In this document: positions 42,512 to 50,919 of the stretch, one piece after another
How the letters are laid out: every line of letters begins with the position of its first letter
How positions within the stretch are numbered: the stretch's first letter is position 1
Made by a program: the position numbers and the translations under genes
Notes under the pieces: model-generated
Told to the model about the DNA's origin: nothing
Databases searched by the model: none
Seen by the model: only the letters and a program-made list of their open reading frames with translations
Assembly (NCBI RefSeq): GCF_016865485.1
Contig: NZ_AP024452.1
Span: forward strand, 5,106,501-5,170,500
Reading direction: 5' to 3'
DNA from: Luteitalea sp. TBR-22
Lineage (GTDB): Bacteria > Acidobacteriota > Vicinamibacteria > Vicinamibacterales > Vicinamibacteraceae
Length of the DNA: 64,000 bases

Positions 42512-44001
42512 CCGGCATGCTGCAGCCGCTAGCCGCGGGCTTTGCGACGGCGCTGGCCACGCCGCAGCTCCTCGCCTGTCTCATCGGCGCCTTGCTCGGC
42601 ACCGCGGTCGGTGTGCTGCCCGGCCTCGGCCCGATCACCACCATCGCGTTGCTGCTGCCCTTCATCTTCGCAGTGTCGCCGACCGCCGCCGTGATCATGC
42701 TGGCCGGCATCTACTACGGCGCGCAGTACGGGGGATCGATCACCGCCATCCTCGTCAACGTGCCGGGCGAGGCGTCGTCGGCCATCACCTGCGTCGACGG
42801 GCATGCGATGGCGCGGCAGGGACGCGCCAGGTTCGCGCTCTCGGTGGCGGCGATCAGCTCCTTCGTGGGAGGAACGGTCGGCACGTTGCTGGTGGCCGTC
42901 GCAGCCCAGCCGCTGTCGCGCCTGGCCTCCTACGTGCAGGCCGCCGATTACGCATCCCTGATGGTCTTCGGCCTGGTGGCCGCCGTGCTGATGGGCCGCG
43001 GCGCCATCTGGAAGTCGTTGCTGCTGACCGTGGTCGGCGTGATCCTCGGTGCCGTTGGTACCGACGTCGCTAGCGGCGAGGAACGGTGGACCCTGGGCAT
43101 CCCCGCGTTGTACGACGGCATCGGGTTCGTGCCGGTCGCCATCGGCCTGTTCGGCCTGGCCGAGATCATCCGGACACTGGCGAGTGGGCGGCCCGCCCGG
43201 CTCGACGTGCTGCCCCTCAGCGGCCGCGCCGCCACCGCCGACGAGCGCTGGCGAGCCGCGGCCGCAACACTCCGGGGAACGGCGACCGGCGCGGTGCTCG
43301 GGATGCTACCGGGCGGTGGCCCGGTGCTCGCGTCGTTTGCCTCGTACGGCGTGGAACGCGCCTGGGCCCGGCACCCGCACATGCTGGGACGAGGCGCGGT
43401 CGAGGGCGTGGCCGGTCCGGAGGCGGCCAACAACGCCGCGGCCCAGACCTCGTTCGTGCCGCTGCTCACGCTGGGGTTGCCCTCGAACCCGGCCGTCGCC
43501 CTGCTACTCGGCGCACTGATCGTGCACGGTGTGCAACCCGGGCCCGGCATCATCGCCCAGGAGCCCACGCTGTTCTGGGGGCTGGTCGCGAGCATGTGGG
43601 TCGGCAACGCGATGCTGCTCGTGCTCAATCTGCCGTTGGCATCGCTCTGGGCGCGGGTCGCGCAGCTGCCGTACGACTATCTCTACCCGGCCACCATCGT
43701 CCTCTCCTGTGCCGGCGCCTACGCCGTCGGGCGCAACGTCATCGATCTGTGGATTGCCGCCGTCTTCGGCGTCGTGGGGTGGTTGCTCCGACGATGGAGA
43801 TGCGACCCGTCGCCGCTGCTGCTGGGGTTCATCCTGAGCCGCCCGCTCGAGGAGAACCTGGGACGCGCGCTGGCGTTCTCCGCCGGCGATGCGACCATCT
43901 TCCTTCGGCGGCCCCTGAGTGCGGCGCTGCTGGGCGTGGCGGCGGCACTGACGCTGATGGCGGTGCGCCGCCCACGGCCACTGGCGGAAAGCGAAGAGTG
44001 A
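42508..44001 (+). CDS. TctA-family large transporter subunit
   Basis: 497 residues from GTG 42508. About 12 hydrophobic segments; family hallmarks GVLPGLGPITTIALLLPF, GIYYGAQYGGSITAILVNVPGE and the mirrored GMLPGGGPVLASFASYGVE, followed by GPEAANNAAAQTSFVPLLTLGLPSNPAVALLLGA. It is the conducting inner-membrane component of the tripartite tricarboxylate transporter, driven by an ion gradient. It closes the operon of MarR regulator, binding protein, methyltransferase, short TctB and TctA. Confidence 0.94.
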   Translation: MTGMLQPLAAGFATALATPQLLACLIGALLGTAVGVLPGLGPITTIALLLPFIFAVSPTAAVIMLAGIYYGAQYGGSITAILVNVPGEASSAITCVDGHAMARQGRARFALSVAAISSFVGGTVGTLLVAVAAQPLSRLASYVQAADYASLMVFGLVAAVLMGRGAIWKSLLLTVVGVILGAVGTDVASGEERWTLGIPALYDGIGFVPVAIGLFGLAEIIRTLASGRPARLDVLPLSGRAATADERWRAAAATLRGTATGAVLGMLPGGGPVLASFASYGVERAWARHPHMLGRGAVEGVAGPEAANNAAAQTSFVPLLTLGLPSNPAVALLLGALIVHGVQPGPGIIAQEPTLFWGLVASMWVGNAMLLVLNLPLASLWARVAQLPYDYLYPATIVLSCAGAYAVGRNVIDLWIAAVFGVVGWLLRRWRCDPSPLLLGFILSRPLEENLGRALAFSAGDATIFLRRPLSAALLGVAAALTLMAVRRPRPLAESEE

Positions 44002-44056
44002 GGCCCGGGCTCTAAGTCGCGCCACGTGTGCGCTCCGGCAACCGGTGCGTTCGCCG

Positions 44057-45340
44057 CTACATGTCGAAACCGCGGATGTACGGGAGGCCCGGCGGCCGCG
44101 CGCCGGTGCTGAACTGCGCGCTGTGCGTCGGGCGATACGTCATGTCGAGGAACGGCGTCTCGACGCGGCGCCCCACCGCAGAGTAGCGACCGTTCTGCCA
44201 GTGCGACTCCAGCGCGAAGTTGACGATGCCCGTCGACAGCAGCAACCGCTGCGCGTCGAACGGCTCCCTGCGGGTGACCATCGTCTCCACGATCCAGTGC
44301 GGCTGCCCGTTGGAAGCGTGGTACTGATCGAACGGTCCCGGGAATCCGAGCATGGACACCACGGTCGGATCCGGCTGGCCGGCGATCTCACCCGCCCACG
44401 TCCAGCCCACCTCACGCGCGTTGTAGATGGCGGCCTTCGTGCCGTCGCGGTACTCGATCACGCAGACGTTCGGCGCGTTGATGGCCTGGAAATGCCCCGG
44501 CTTCAGCGACAGCCGGGTGCGTGCGGCCTCGAGCAGTCGGCCCGCCCACGGGGTGCGCTCGGTCCAGGCCCACGTCTCGGGTCCACGGATGTACTGCACC
44601 GAGGCGACGCCCGTCTCGCCGCCCTTGCGCCGCTCGACGAAGGACTGCAGCACGTCGACGGTGTGAAAGAAGCCACCTTCGTCCGGAGCGCCCCCCAGCG
44701 AGATCGACGCGGTGATCGGCGTGTCGTTGGCCAGCTCGATCTCCGGCGTGCGGTAGTAGGTCGGGATCGACGAACCGCCCGTCAACGCGAACTTCAGCTC
44801 GCGGGACTTGTCGAACATCCACTTCGCTTCGTCCCAGTCGTACGAGAGGTGCTTGTCGTTGAACACCGGCACCGACCGTCCGCTCTGCTCGAACGCCTTC
44901 ACCATCTGCTGGTACATCCACCAGCGCGGCAGCAGCCAGTGTCCCTTGAGGTCCACCGGATACTGGCCGTGCTCGCCGACGATGACCACGCCGTCGACGT
45001 CGAGGGCCTTGCCGCCGAGGGTGAGGGCGTCGCCGACGGTGTCGAAGATGGGGATGCCCTTGGCCTTGCACACCTTCTGGCCGAGGGTGCTCGTCTCGCG
45101 CTGGTGCAGGTAGACCGACGCGACCTCGATCCGTGAGGGCGTGTGGGCGCCCTGCCACCAGTAGCCGTCGATGAGCTTGGTGATGATCCAGTCGGCGTGC
45201 GAGCGTGTCGCGCCCCAGTAGCTGACGAGGCAGGCGATGCGCGGGCGGCGAGGCGGTGTTTGTGCAACAGCGGAGGGGCCGGTGAGGGCGGATACGCCGG
45301 CCATCGCAGTCGACGCGAGCAGTTCACGGCGAGTAAGCAT
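44057..45340 (-). CDS. Tat-exported protein of unknown function
   Basis: 427 residues from ATG 45340. The leader TRRELLASTAMAGVSALTG is twin-arginine type. The mature part begins PRIACLVSYWGATRSHADWI and contains VDGVVIVGEHGQYPVDLKGHWLLPRWW, VFNDKHLSYDWDEAKWMFD and SLGGAPDEGGFFHTVDVLQSFVERRKGGETG. I do not recognise the family. The opening beta-alpha pattern and a conserved-looking GEHG and ND resemble a Rossmann-like oxidoreductase or hydrolase, but no catalytic motif is certain. It follows the M19 dipeptidase gene, separated by tandem hairpin repeats. Confidence 0.75.
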   Translation of the reverse strand: MLTRRELLASTAMAGVSALTGPSAVAQTPPRRPRIACLVSYWGATRSHADWIITKLIDGYWWQGAHTPSRIEVASVYLHQRETSTLGQKVCKAKGIPIFDTVGDALTLGGKALDVDGVVIVGEHGQYPVDLKGHWLLPRWWMYQQMVKAFEQSGRSVPVFNDKHLSYDWDEAKWMFDKSRELKFALTGGSSIPTYYRTPEIELANDTPITASISLGGAPDEGGFFHTVDVLQSFVERRKGGETGVASVQYIRGPETWAWTERTPWAGRLLEAARTRLSLKPGHFQAINAPNVCVIEYRDGTKAAIYNAREVGWTWAGEIAGQPDPTVVSMLGFPGPFDQYHASNGQPHWIVETMVTRREPFDAQRLLLSTGIVNFALESHWQNGRYSAVGRRVETPFLDMTYRPTHSAQFSTGARPPGLPYIRGFDM

Positions 45341-45380
45341 GTGGGCCACGTGGATTCCTCGATGGGTACTGCGACATGCC

Positions 45381-45479
45381 AACGGCGCGGTGGGACACCG
45401 CGCCCTACCTATTCGAACGGCGCGGTCGGAGAACGCGCCCTACGTATTCGGACGGCGCGGTCGGAGAACGCGCTACCTC
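45381..45479. repeat. Three tandem 35-bp-period hairpin repeats
   Basis: Units begin at 45381, 45416 and 45451, an exact 35-base period. Each carries GGCGCGGT and a complementary GCGCC arm and ends CCTAC or CTACC. The same element, in both orientations, occurs at 60969-61158, with a degenerate copy near 50763. The third unit overlaps the end of the dipeptidase gene and supplies its TAG stop. Confidence 0.85.
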
Positions 45480-46687
45480 TGGCGATTGGTGACCTGGCGG
45501 AACACGCGGAGCAGGTTGCCGCCGAGGAACTTCCTGATGCGTGCCTCCGAGTATCCGCGACGGAGCATCGCGTCGGTGATCATCGCGATGTCGCGCACGT
45601 CGCGCATGCCCCTGGGTGGCGTCGGGCCGCCGTCGAAGTCCGACCCGAGCGCCACGTGGTCCTCGCCGACCAGCTGGATCGCGCGGTCCACCACGCCCAC
45701 CCACTGGTCCACCGACATGAGGAGTTCTTCGGGCGCGCGGGCCTCCACCATCGGGAACTGCGGGATGAGGCGCTTGTCGATCTCGGCCATGGACAGCCGG
45801 GCCCGGTCGGCCGCGACCTCCGTCGTGTCCCAGAACGGCTTGCCGGCGTGCCTGGTGAGCCAGTCGAACTGGGCGCGATTGTGGAACGCATTGCCGATGT
45901 GGAAGCCGATGACGCCGCCCTTCGCGGCCAGCTTGCGCAGCAGGTCGTCGGGCATGGTGCGCGGGATGTCGTTGAGGCTGCGCAGGCCGTGGTGCGTGGC
46001 GACGATCGGATCGGTGCTCACCTCGAGGGCCTGCGCGATCGTCTCGTCGGAGGCGTGCGACACGTTGATGACGATCCCGAGCCGGTTCATCTCGCGCACC
46101 ACGGCGCGGCCGTGCTCGGTCAGGCCGTGCCAGCGTGCCGGCGCGCAGCAGGAGTCGGCGTATTCGTTGGACCAGTTGTGCGCGGGTAGCTGCACGACGC
46201 GCAGACCGAGCCGGTACAGCGCGCGAAGCACGTCGAGGTCGCCCTCCAGATCGAAGCTGCCCTCGAGGTCGAGCACGGCGGCCATCCGGCCGGATGCGTT
46301 GATCCGGTCGATGTCGTCGGCGTCGCGCGCGAGTTCGACCAGGTGCCTGTTCTGCTCGAGCTGATCGATCGCCATGTTCACCAGGCGCAGCGTCTGCTTG
46401 GTCTCGTAGCGCGCCGGGTAGTACTGCTCCATGACGTACAGCGTCATCATGAAGGCGTCGAGCCCGCCCTCCTTCATGCGTGGGAGGTCCACCTGGCCGT
46501 CCGGCAGGCGATCCCCGATGTTCCCGCCGAGGTGCAACTGGCGGTTGATCATGTGGAGGTGGCCGTCGAAGACGAAGGCCGAGTCGTGCACGCGCCGGGC
46601 CTGGTCGGACACGCGCGGCGCCTCCTGTGCGTGCATCGACAACAGGAGCGCGAAGGGGACGACCGCGGCAAGAATCTGGGCTCTCAT
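45473..46687 (-). CDS. Membrane dipeptidase (peptidase M19) family protein, exported
   Basis: 404 residues from ATG 46687. The signal peptide (about 1-20, ILAAVVPFALLLSMHAQ) leads into the M19 amidohydrolase barrel: FVFDGHLHMINR (first metal pair), MAAVLDLEGSFDLEGD, QLPAHNWSNEYADSC, GIVINVSHASDETIAQAL, PIVATHHGLRSL and HVALGSDFDGG. Characterised members hydrolyse dipeptides including D-amino-acid or beta-lactam substrates. The stop codon lies in a tandem hairpin repeat, so the last residues may have been shaped by repeat insertion. Confidence 0.92.
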   Translation of the reverse strand: MRAQILAAVVPFALLLSMHAQEAPRVSDQARRVHDSAFVFDGHLHMINRQLHLGGNIGDRLPDGQVDLPRMKEGGLDAFMMTLYVMEQYYPARYETKQTLRLVNMAIDQLEQNRHLVELARDADDIDRINASGRMAAVLDLEGSFDLEGDLDVLRALYRLGLRVVQLPAHNWSNEYADSCCAPARWHGLTEHGRAVVREMNRLGIVINVSHASDETIAQALEVSTDPIVATHHGLRSLNDIPRTMPDDLLRKLAAKGGVIGFHIGNAFHNRAQFDWLTRHAGKPFWDTTEVAADRARLSMAEIDKRLIPQFPMVEARAPEELLMSVDQWVGVVDRAIQLVGEDHVALGSDFDGGPTPPRGMRDVRDIAMITDAMLRRGYSEARIRKFLGGNLLRVFRQVTNRQR

Positions 46688-46787
46688 CGACAGGGCTCCG
46701 GCGCCAGGGGCCGGTCGCCCCGCCCCGCGCCGCCCAAGCATATCGCTGAGTCCGGCGGCTTCCCACCCGCCGGGCACGGCCGTGTCG

Positions 46788-47093
46788 CTAGCGTGTGCCG
46801 AGCGTCTTCACCAGCTTGTTGTAGATGCCCATGACCAGCAGCGGCGTCGGCCACTGCCCGACGAAGCGGCTGGCCCGTCGGCGTCCGGTCAGCTCGAGCA
46901 CGAGTGACGTCCCCATCGCGCCCAGGGCCGCCATGAGGAACCAGTGCGAGGGCAGCTTGGCCGACTGTTGTTCGATGACGCGGGCGATGTCGCCCTCGGC
47001 GTGTTCGGCACGCAGGACCGGCGCGGGCGGCCCGAGTGCCGAGGCTTCGGCGGCGGGATTGACGTCGAGTGTGGAGACGTCGCGTGTGGACAT
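46788..47093 (-). CDS. Small membrane protein of unknown function
   Basis: 101 residues from ATG 47093. A hydrophilic N-terminal half (RAEHAEGDIARVIEQQSAKLP) is followed by one clear helix (WFLMAALGAMGTSLVLEL, about 52-70) and a second weaker hydrophobic stretch (PLLVMGIYNKLV). No family is recognised. It is divergent from the DUF1990 operon with only 27 bases between start codons, which suggests shared control or a mis-set start on one side. Confidence 0.6.
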   Translation of the reverse strand: MSTRDVSTLDVNPAAEASALGPPAPVLRAEHAEGDIARVIEQQSAKLPSHWFLMAALGAMGTSLVLELTGRRRASRFVGQWPTPLLVMGIYNKLVKTLGTR

Positions 47094-47120
47094 GTCGTCC
47101 CGAGATGCAAACAAGGCACC

Positions 47121-47714
47121 ATGCTTGCTAGACACAACGGCATGGTGGATGGATGGCAGCCGGCGAGCGACGGGGCCGGACCGCTCCTGCAACGCGATTA
47201 CTGGGCGGTGTTGAGTGGCGGTGCGCTCAGCCCGCCTGACGTGATCGCGGCGGTCAAGGCCCACTTCTGTGAATTGCCGCCCGACGCGCTGGTGCGATTC
47301 GACGCACCCGACGGCCTGTCCACGGACGCAGAACTGGACATCCGCATCAGGCCCGCGCAGTCCTGCCGCGTCCGCGTGGTGCACCAGGACCGGAACAGCA
47401 TCACGCTCGGCACGCTCGAAGGTCACCCCGAAGCCGGCCGCATCACGTTCGGCGCCTACCGGAACACCGACGGCGAGGTCGTCTTCCACATCCGGAGTCG
47501 CGCCCGTTCGTCGTCGACGGCCACACGGTTGGGGTTCCTGGCCATCGGTGATGCGATGCAAACCAATACGTGGACCGACTTCATCAACAACACGGCCGTG
47601 CTGGTGGGCTCGCAGGTGCGTGACGCCATCCGTGCCGACGTGGAGGAGGTGCAGGAACAGCCCGACGACGGGCCGCCGCTGCAGGCCCCGACCTATGTCG
47701 CGGCGGGCGACTGA
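47121..47714 (+). CDS. Divergent DUF1990-like protein
   Basis: 197 residues from ATG 47121 (ATG 47142 is an alternative). Soluble, no signal peptide. The core ITLGTLEGHPEAGRITFGAY and GEVVFHIRSRARSSS, with FLAIGDAMQTNTWTDFINN, fits the second half of DUF1990 proteins. The N-terminal half is less similar. It is immediately followed by a second, canonical DUF1990 gene (TGATG overlap), so this is probably an ancient duplication with divergence. Biochemical role unknown. Confidence 0.65.
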   Translation: MLARHNGMVDGWQPASDGAGPLLQRDYWAVLSGGALSPPDVIAAVKAHFCELPPDALVRFDAPDGLSTDAELDIRIRPAQSCRVRVVHQDRNSITLGTLEGHPEAGRITFGAYRNTDGEVVFHIRSRARSSSTATRLGFLAIGDAMQTNTWTDFINNTAVLVGSQVRDAIRADVEEVQEQPDDGPPLQAPTYVAAGD

Positions 47715-48400
47715 TGGCCGACTGGCGACTGTGGCGCTCGTGGCCGGCGAGTACCGTGCGGTCCCGACTCGACGCCGCGAGGGCGTTGCCGACCAACGTC
47801 GACGCCGCGGAAGAGGAGATGACGGCCGAGCAGGGCTGGCATCACTACTACTCCGAAGCCGTGATCGCCCGCGACAGCGAAGGCACCGAGCGCTTCGAGC
47901 GCGCCCGGAATGCGCTCGAGCACTACCAGTTCTCGGAGCCGCGCATCGTCATGGCCCACTTCGATCCGGCAGAACCGTTGCTCCGGCGCTGCATCCTGCT
48001 GGAGATTCGCGTGCTCGGCCTGCGTTACCTCTGCCCGGCCCTGGTGAGCCGCGTCCGCGACCGGCCCGACGAGTTCGGCTTCCGTTACGACACCCTGGAG
48101 GGTCACATCGAACGGGGCGTGGAATGGTTCGTGCTCACCCAGGACGCACGAGGCGACATCAGGTTCCGCATCGAGGCTCGCTGGAAGGAGGGGGAGTTCC
48201 CCAACTGGTGGAGCCGCCTGGGCTTCAGCCTGCTGTCCGGGTACTACCAGCGCAAGTGGCACCGACTGGCGCACCAGCGCCTGTCCCTGCTCGCCCACTA
48301 CGGGTCGACCCGTCGCCCGCCGCGCGACGCCAGCGGCCTCACGCACCAGGGGGTCGACGTGACCTTCACCTACTTGACGAAACGGCAGTGGTTCCAATGA
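47714..48400 (+). CDS. DUF1990-family protein
   Basis: 228 residues from ATG 47714, sharing a base with the previous stop. Typical DUF1990 features: GWHHYYSEAVIARDSEGTERFERARNAL, IVMAHFDPAEPL, RVLGLRYLCPALVSRV, GFRYDTLEGHIERGVEWF and the aromatic C-terminal part NWWSRLGFSLLSGYYQRKWHRLA. The family is widespread in bacteria and plants with no established activity. Coupled by ATGA to the DUF4126 gene downstream. Confidence 0.85.
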   Translation: MADWRLWRSWPASTVRSRLDAARALPTNVDAAEEEMTAEQGWHHYYSEAVIARDSEGTERFERARNALEHYQFSEPRIVMAHFDPAEPLLRRCILLEIRVLGLRYLCPALVSRVRDRPDEFGFRYDTLEGHIERGVEWFVLTQDARGDIRFRIEARWKEGEFPNWWSRLGFSLLSGYYQRKWHRLAHQRLSLLAHYGSTRRPPRDASGLTHQGVDVTFTYLTKRQWFQ

Positions 48401-48801
48401 GACGAGAGACGATCGGCCGCATCATCGCCCTGGGCGCGCTCACCGGTACCCGGAGCATGTCGGGACTCACGACGCTGCTGGCCCCACGCGGCGGCGCGAT
48501 CGGAGCGGCACTGCTGATGGCGACGGCGGGCGAGATGATCGCCGACAAGTCGGGACTGATCGGCGATCGCATCGCCCCCCTGCCGCTGGCCGGACGGGCA
48601 GCCATCGGCGCGGTCGTGGGCGCCGTGGTGGCGCGTCAGCACGACCAGGATGCACTCCTGGGCGGGGTGCTCGGCGCGACCACCGCGGTGGCCGCCGCCC
48701 ACCTGGCGTACCTGGCACGCACGCGGTGGGCGCCGGACGGCGTCGCCGGTGGACTTGTCGAAGACGCGCTGATCGTCGCCCTGTCCAGTCGATTGGCGTG
48801 A
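48397..48801 (+). CDS. DUF4126-family small membrane protein
   Basis: 134 residues from ATG 48397 (ATGA overlap). Three hydrophobic, Gly/Ala-rich segments with the family pattern ALTGTRSMSGLTTLLAPRG, GEMIADKSGLIGDRIAPLPLAGR, AIGAVVGAVVARQ and a C-terminal GLVEDALIVALSSRL. Function unknown. It is the last gene of the three-gene DUF1990 operon. Confidence 0.85.
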   Translation: MRRETIGRIIALGALTGTRSMSGLTTLLAPRGGAIGAALLMATAGEMIADKSGLIGDRIAPLPLAGRAAIGAVVGAVVARQHDQDALLGGVLGATTAVAAAHLAYLARTRWAPDGVAGGLVEDALIVALSSRLA

Positions 48802-48846
48802 ACCGCCGGGCGACGGGCCAGTGCCGGACCGTCGGGACAGTGGACC

Positions 48847-49749
48847 TCAGGGCACCGGCGCGTCCTCACGCGCCCTCGCTGCGGGCGGCATGGACCCGCT
48901 GGTCGCTGCGACCACGGCATCGAACAGGCCGTGGGTCGTGTACCACGCCCGGATGCGCGACAGCACCAGCGGGTCGGCAGCGACCTCGGCGTGCCGGAAT
49001 CGCGGGTACAGGTAGCCCTCGTGGGGGGCCGTGAGGACGGCGTCGAGCCGCCGATCCAGCAGGAATGGCACGGCATAGTCCAGCAGGCCGTGGTGCCACT
49101 GGTAGGGAGCCCGGATGCGACGGGCTTCCTCGACGCTCGGCAGCGGCATCTCCTCCTTGTGCAGGGCGTCGAGCAGGACACCGCCGGAGGTGTGCGACGC
49201 CACTCGCACGTCGTCCGGGTACGCCGACGCGAAGGCGGTGGTGACGAACGCGCCCATGCTGTGACCGTGAGCCGCGACACGCCGGGTGTCGACGTAGCGC
49301 AAGCGTGCCAGCACGGTGACGGCCGCGTGGGCGCGCAGGACGTTGGCCGGACTCGCCCCCTGCTGCAGGGACCCGCCGGGCGCGCCGATGGGCACGCCAC
49401 TGGCGTGCGTGTAGTTGACGGCAATGCAGACCAGTCCCCACGTCCGCATCACGCCACCGAGCCCGCCGCCATACCTCGCGGCGTTGCCGCCCGCCCCGTG
49501 GCTGAGCACGACGGCCGGAAAGGGGCCGCGCCCGCGCGGCTTCAGCAGGATGCCTTCGAGATCGACACGCCTGCCGCCCAGCCTGCCCACGAGCGTCCAG
49601 GTGGCGCCCGACTCCGATTCCGGATCGCCGATGATCGAGAGGACCGGGTCACCCGGCGCCCCGGGCACCGTCGAGATCGCATGACGATGGCAGGCCGGCA
49701 GCATGCCCAGCAGCGACAGGACCAGGGCGGCCCGGAGCATGCGCGCCAT
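48847..49749 (-). CDS. Alpha/beta-hydrolase lipoprotein (dienelactone-hydrolase-like)
   Basis: 300 residues from ATG 49749 (an in-frame ATG three codons on is also possible). The lipoprotein signal LSLLGMLPAC is followed by the hydrolase fold: GPFPAVVLSHGAGGNAARYG (oxyanion region), nucleophile elbow GHSMGAF, and a late YQWHHGLLDYAVPFLLD and HEGYLYPRF, where the acid and His may lie. Probably a periplasmic esterase or depolymerase-like enzyme of unknown substrate. Convergent with the DUF4126 gene. Confidence 0.85.
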   Translation of the reverse strand: MARMLRAALVLSLLGMLPACHRHAISTVPGAPGDPVLSIIGDPESESGATWTLVGRLGGRRVDLEGILLKPRGRGPFPAVVLSHGAGGNAARYGGGLGGVMRTWGLVCIAVNYTHASGVPIGAPGGSLQQGASPANVLRAHAAVTVLARLRYVDTRRVAAHGHSMGAFVTTAFASAYPDDVRVASHTSGGVLLDALHKEEMPLPSVEEARRIRAPYQWHHGLLDYAVPFLLDRRLDAVLTAPHEGYLYPRFRHAEVAADPLVLSRIRAWYTTHGLFDAVVAATSGSMPPAARAREDAPVP

Positions 49750-49906
49750 GAGGCATTGAACCACGGCACGCCGGACCGAGTCCGATACCATCGGATATCC
49801 CGTGCCGGGCGTCTCGACCGCACGCCCTTCTCGCCCGCGCGCTTGACGGCTATCATCCCCACCGGTTGGCGTTCCGTCCGGAACGCTCGAACACACGAGG
49901 AGCCGC

Positions 49907-50722
49907 ATGAAGTACACCGTCGTTGTCGCCTGCCTGCTGGCTGGCGCCGTCGTCAGCGCCCAGCAAGCCCAGACTCCCCCCGCGACGCCGCCGCCATCGC
50001 CGACCGGCTACCAGGACACGCCGATGCAGCCCAACGGCAAGTGGCACATCCACGACGGCACGCGGCCACAGCCGCGCGTGGTGACGCCCGGACCGCTGGC
50101 ACCTCTCGCGCCGCCGTCGGACGCCATCGTGCTGCTCGGGCCCGGTCAGGACCTGAGCAAGTGGCAGATGACGCAGGGTGGGGGGCCGGTCGGCTGGCCG
50201 ATCGCCGACGGCGTGATGTCGAGTGGCAAGGGAATGATCCGCACCAGGCAGGACGACTTCACCGACTACCAGCTGCACCTCGAGTTCGCGACGCCGTCGG
50301 AAGTCAAGGGCAACAGCCAGGGCCGCGGCAACAGCGGTGTCTTCCTCAACGGCGTGTTCGAGATCCAGGTGCTCGACAGCTACGAGAACATCACGTACCC
50401 CGACGGCCAGGCGTCGGCGATGTACGGGCAGTACCCGCCGATGGTCAACGCCTCGCGCAAGCCCGGCGAGTGGCAGTCGTACGACATCATCTTCAAGGGG
50501 CCGAAGTTCGAGGGCGAGACGCTGAAGCAGCCGGCGATCGTCACCGTGCTGCACAACGGCGTGGCCGTGCATGCGGCGCAGGCGTACCTGGGACCGACCG
50601 GCCACAAGCAGATCGGCAAGTACGCGCCGGCGCACGCCAAGGGCTACATCGGCCTGCAGGACCACGGCAACCCGGTGCGGTTCCGCAACATCTGGATCCG
50701 GCCACTCGCCGAAGCGCAGTAG
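49907..50722 (+). CDS. DUF1080 (3-keto-disaccharide hydrolase-type) exported protein
   Basis: 271 residues from ATG 49907. Signal peptide (VVVACLLAGAVVSAQ), a Pro-rich segment (about 25-60), then the concanavalin-like DUF1080 fold: GPGQDLSKWQ, PIADGVMSSGKGMIRTRQDFTDYQLHLEF-type strands, QGRGNSGVFLNGVFEIQVLDS and a C-terminal IGLQDHGNPVRFRNIWIRPL. The family is known from glycan-degrading bacteria and acts on modified sugars. It could work with the Tat-exported Gfo/Idh/MocA enzyme made in this window, which is inference. Confidence 0.88.
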   Translation: MKYTVVVACLLAGAVVSAQQAQTPPATPPPSPTGYQDTPMQPNGKWHIHDGTRPQPRVVTPGPLAPLAPPSDAIVLLGPGQDLSKWQMTQGGGPVGWPIADGVMSSGKGMIRTRQDDFTDYQLHLEFATPSEVKGNSQGRGNSGVFLNGVFEIQVLDSYENITYPDGQASAMYGQYPPMVNASRKPGEWQSYDIIFKGPKFEGETLKQPAIVTVLHNGVAVHAAQAYLGPTGHKQIGKYAPAHAKGYIGLQDHGNPVRFRNIWIRPLAEAQ

Positions 50723-50762
50723 CCCGAGACGGCCAGCACACGTCTCCCTTGACGCACCGTGG

Positions 50763-50792
50763 GGCGGCGCGGTCGACGACTGCGCCCTCTCC
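50763..50792. repeat. Degenerate single hairpin repeat
   Basis: A single imperfect copy of the GGCGCGGT / GCGCCCT element seen at 45381 and 60969, in the gap after the DUF1080 gene. Arms are partly mutated. Confidence 0.6.
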
Positions 50793-50919
50793 TCGGTCAT
50801 CATTCGCTCGACCGTAGCACCGCGTCAGCCCTCCCACGCGTCTGATCGAGGCACGGAGAGCGCCTCGCGCGACGTTCCGCGCGGCCGCTGTCCTCTCCCT
50901 GACAGACGCGAGGACCCTG

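Noticed and set aside
45381-45479. Regular 35-base repeat period considered as a CRISPR array
   Set aside because: Only three units, almost the whole period is repeat with about 5 bases of spacer, and no cas genes. It fits a REP-like hairpin element.
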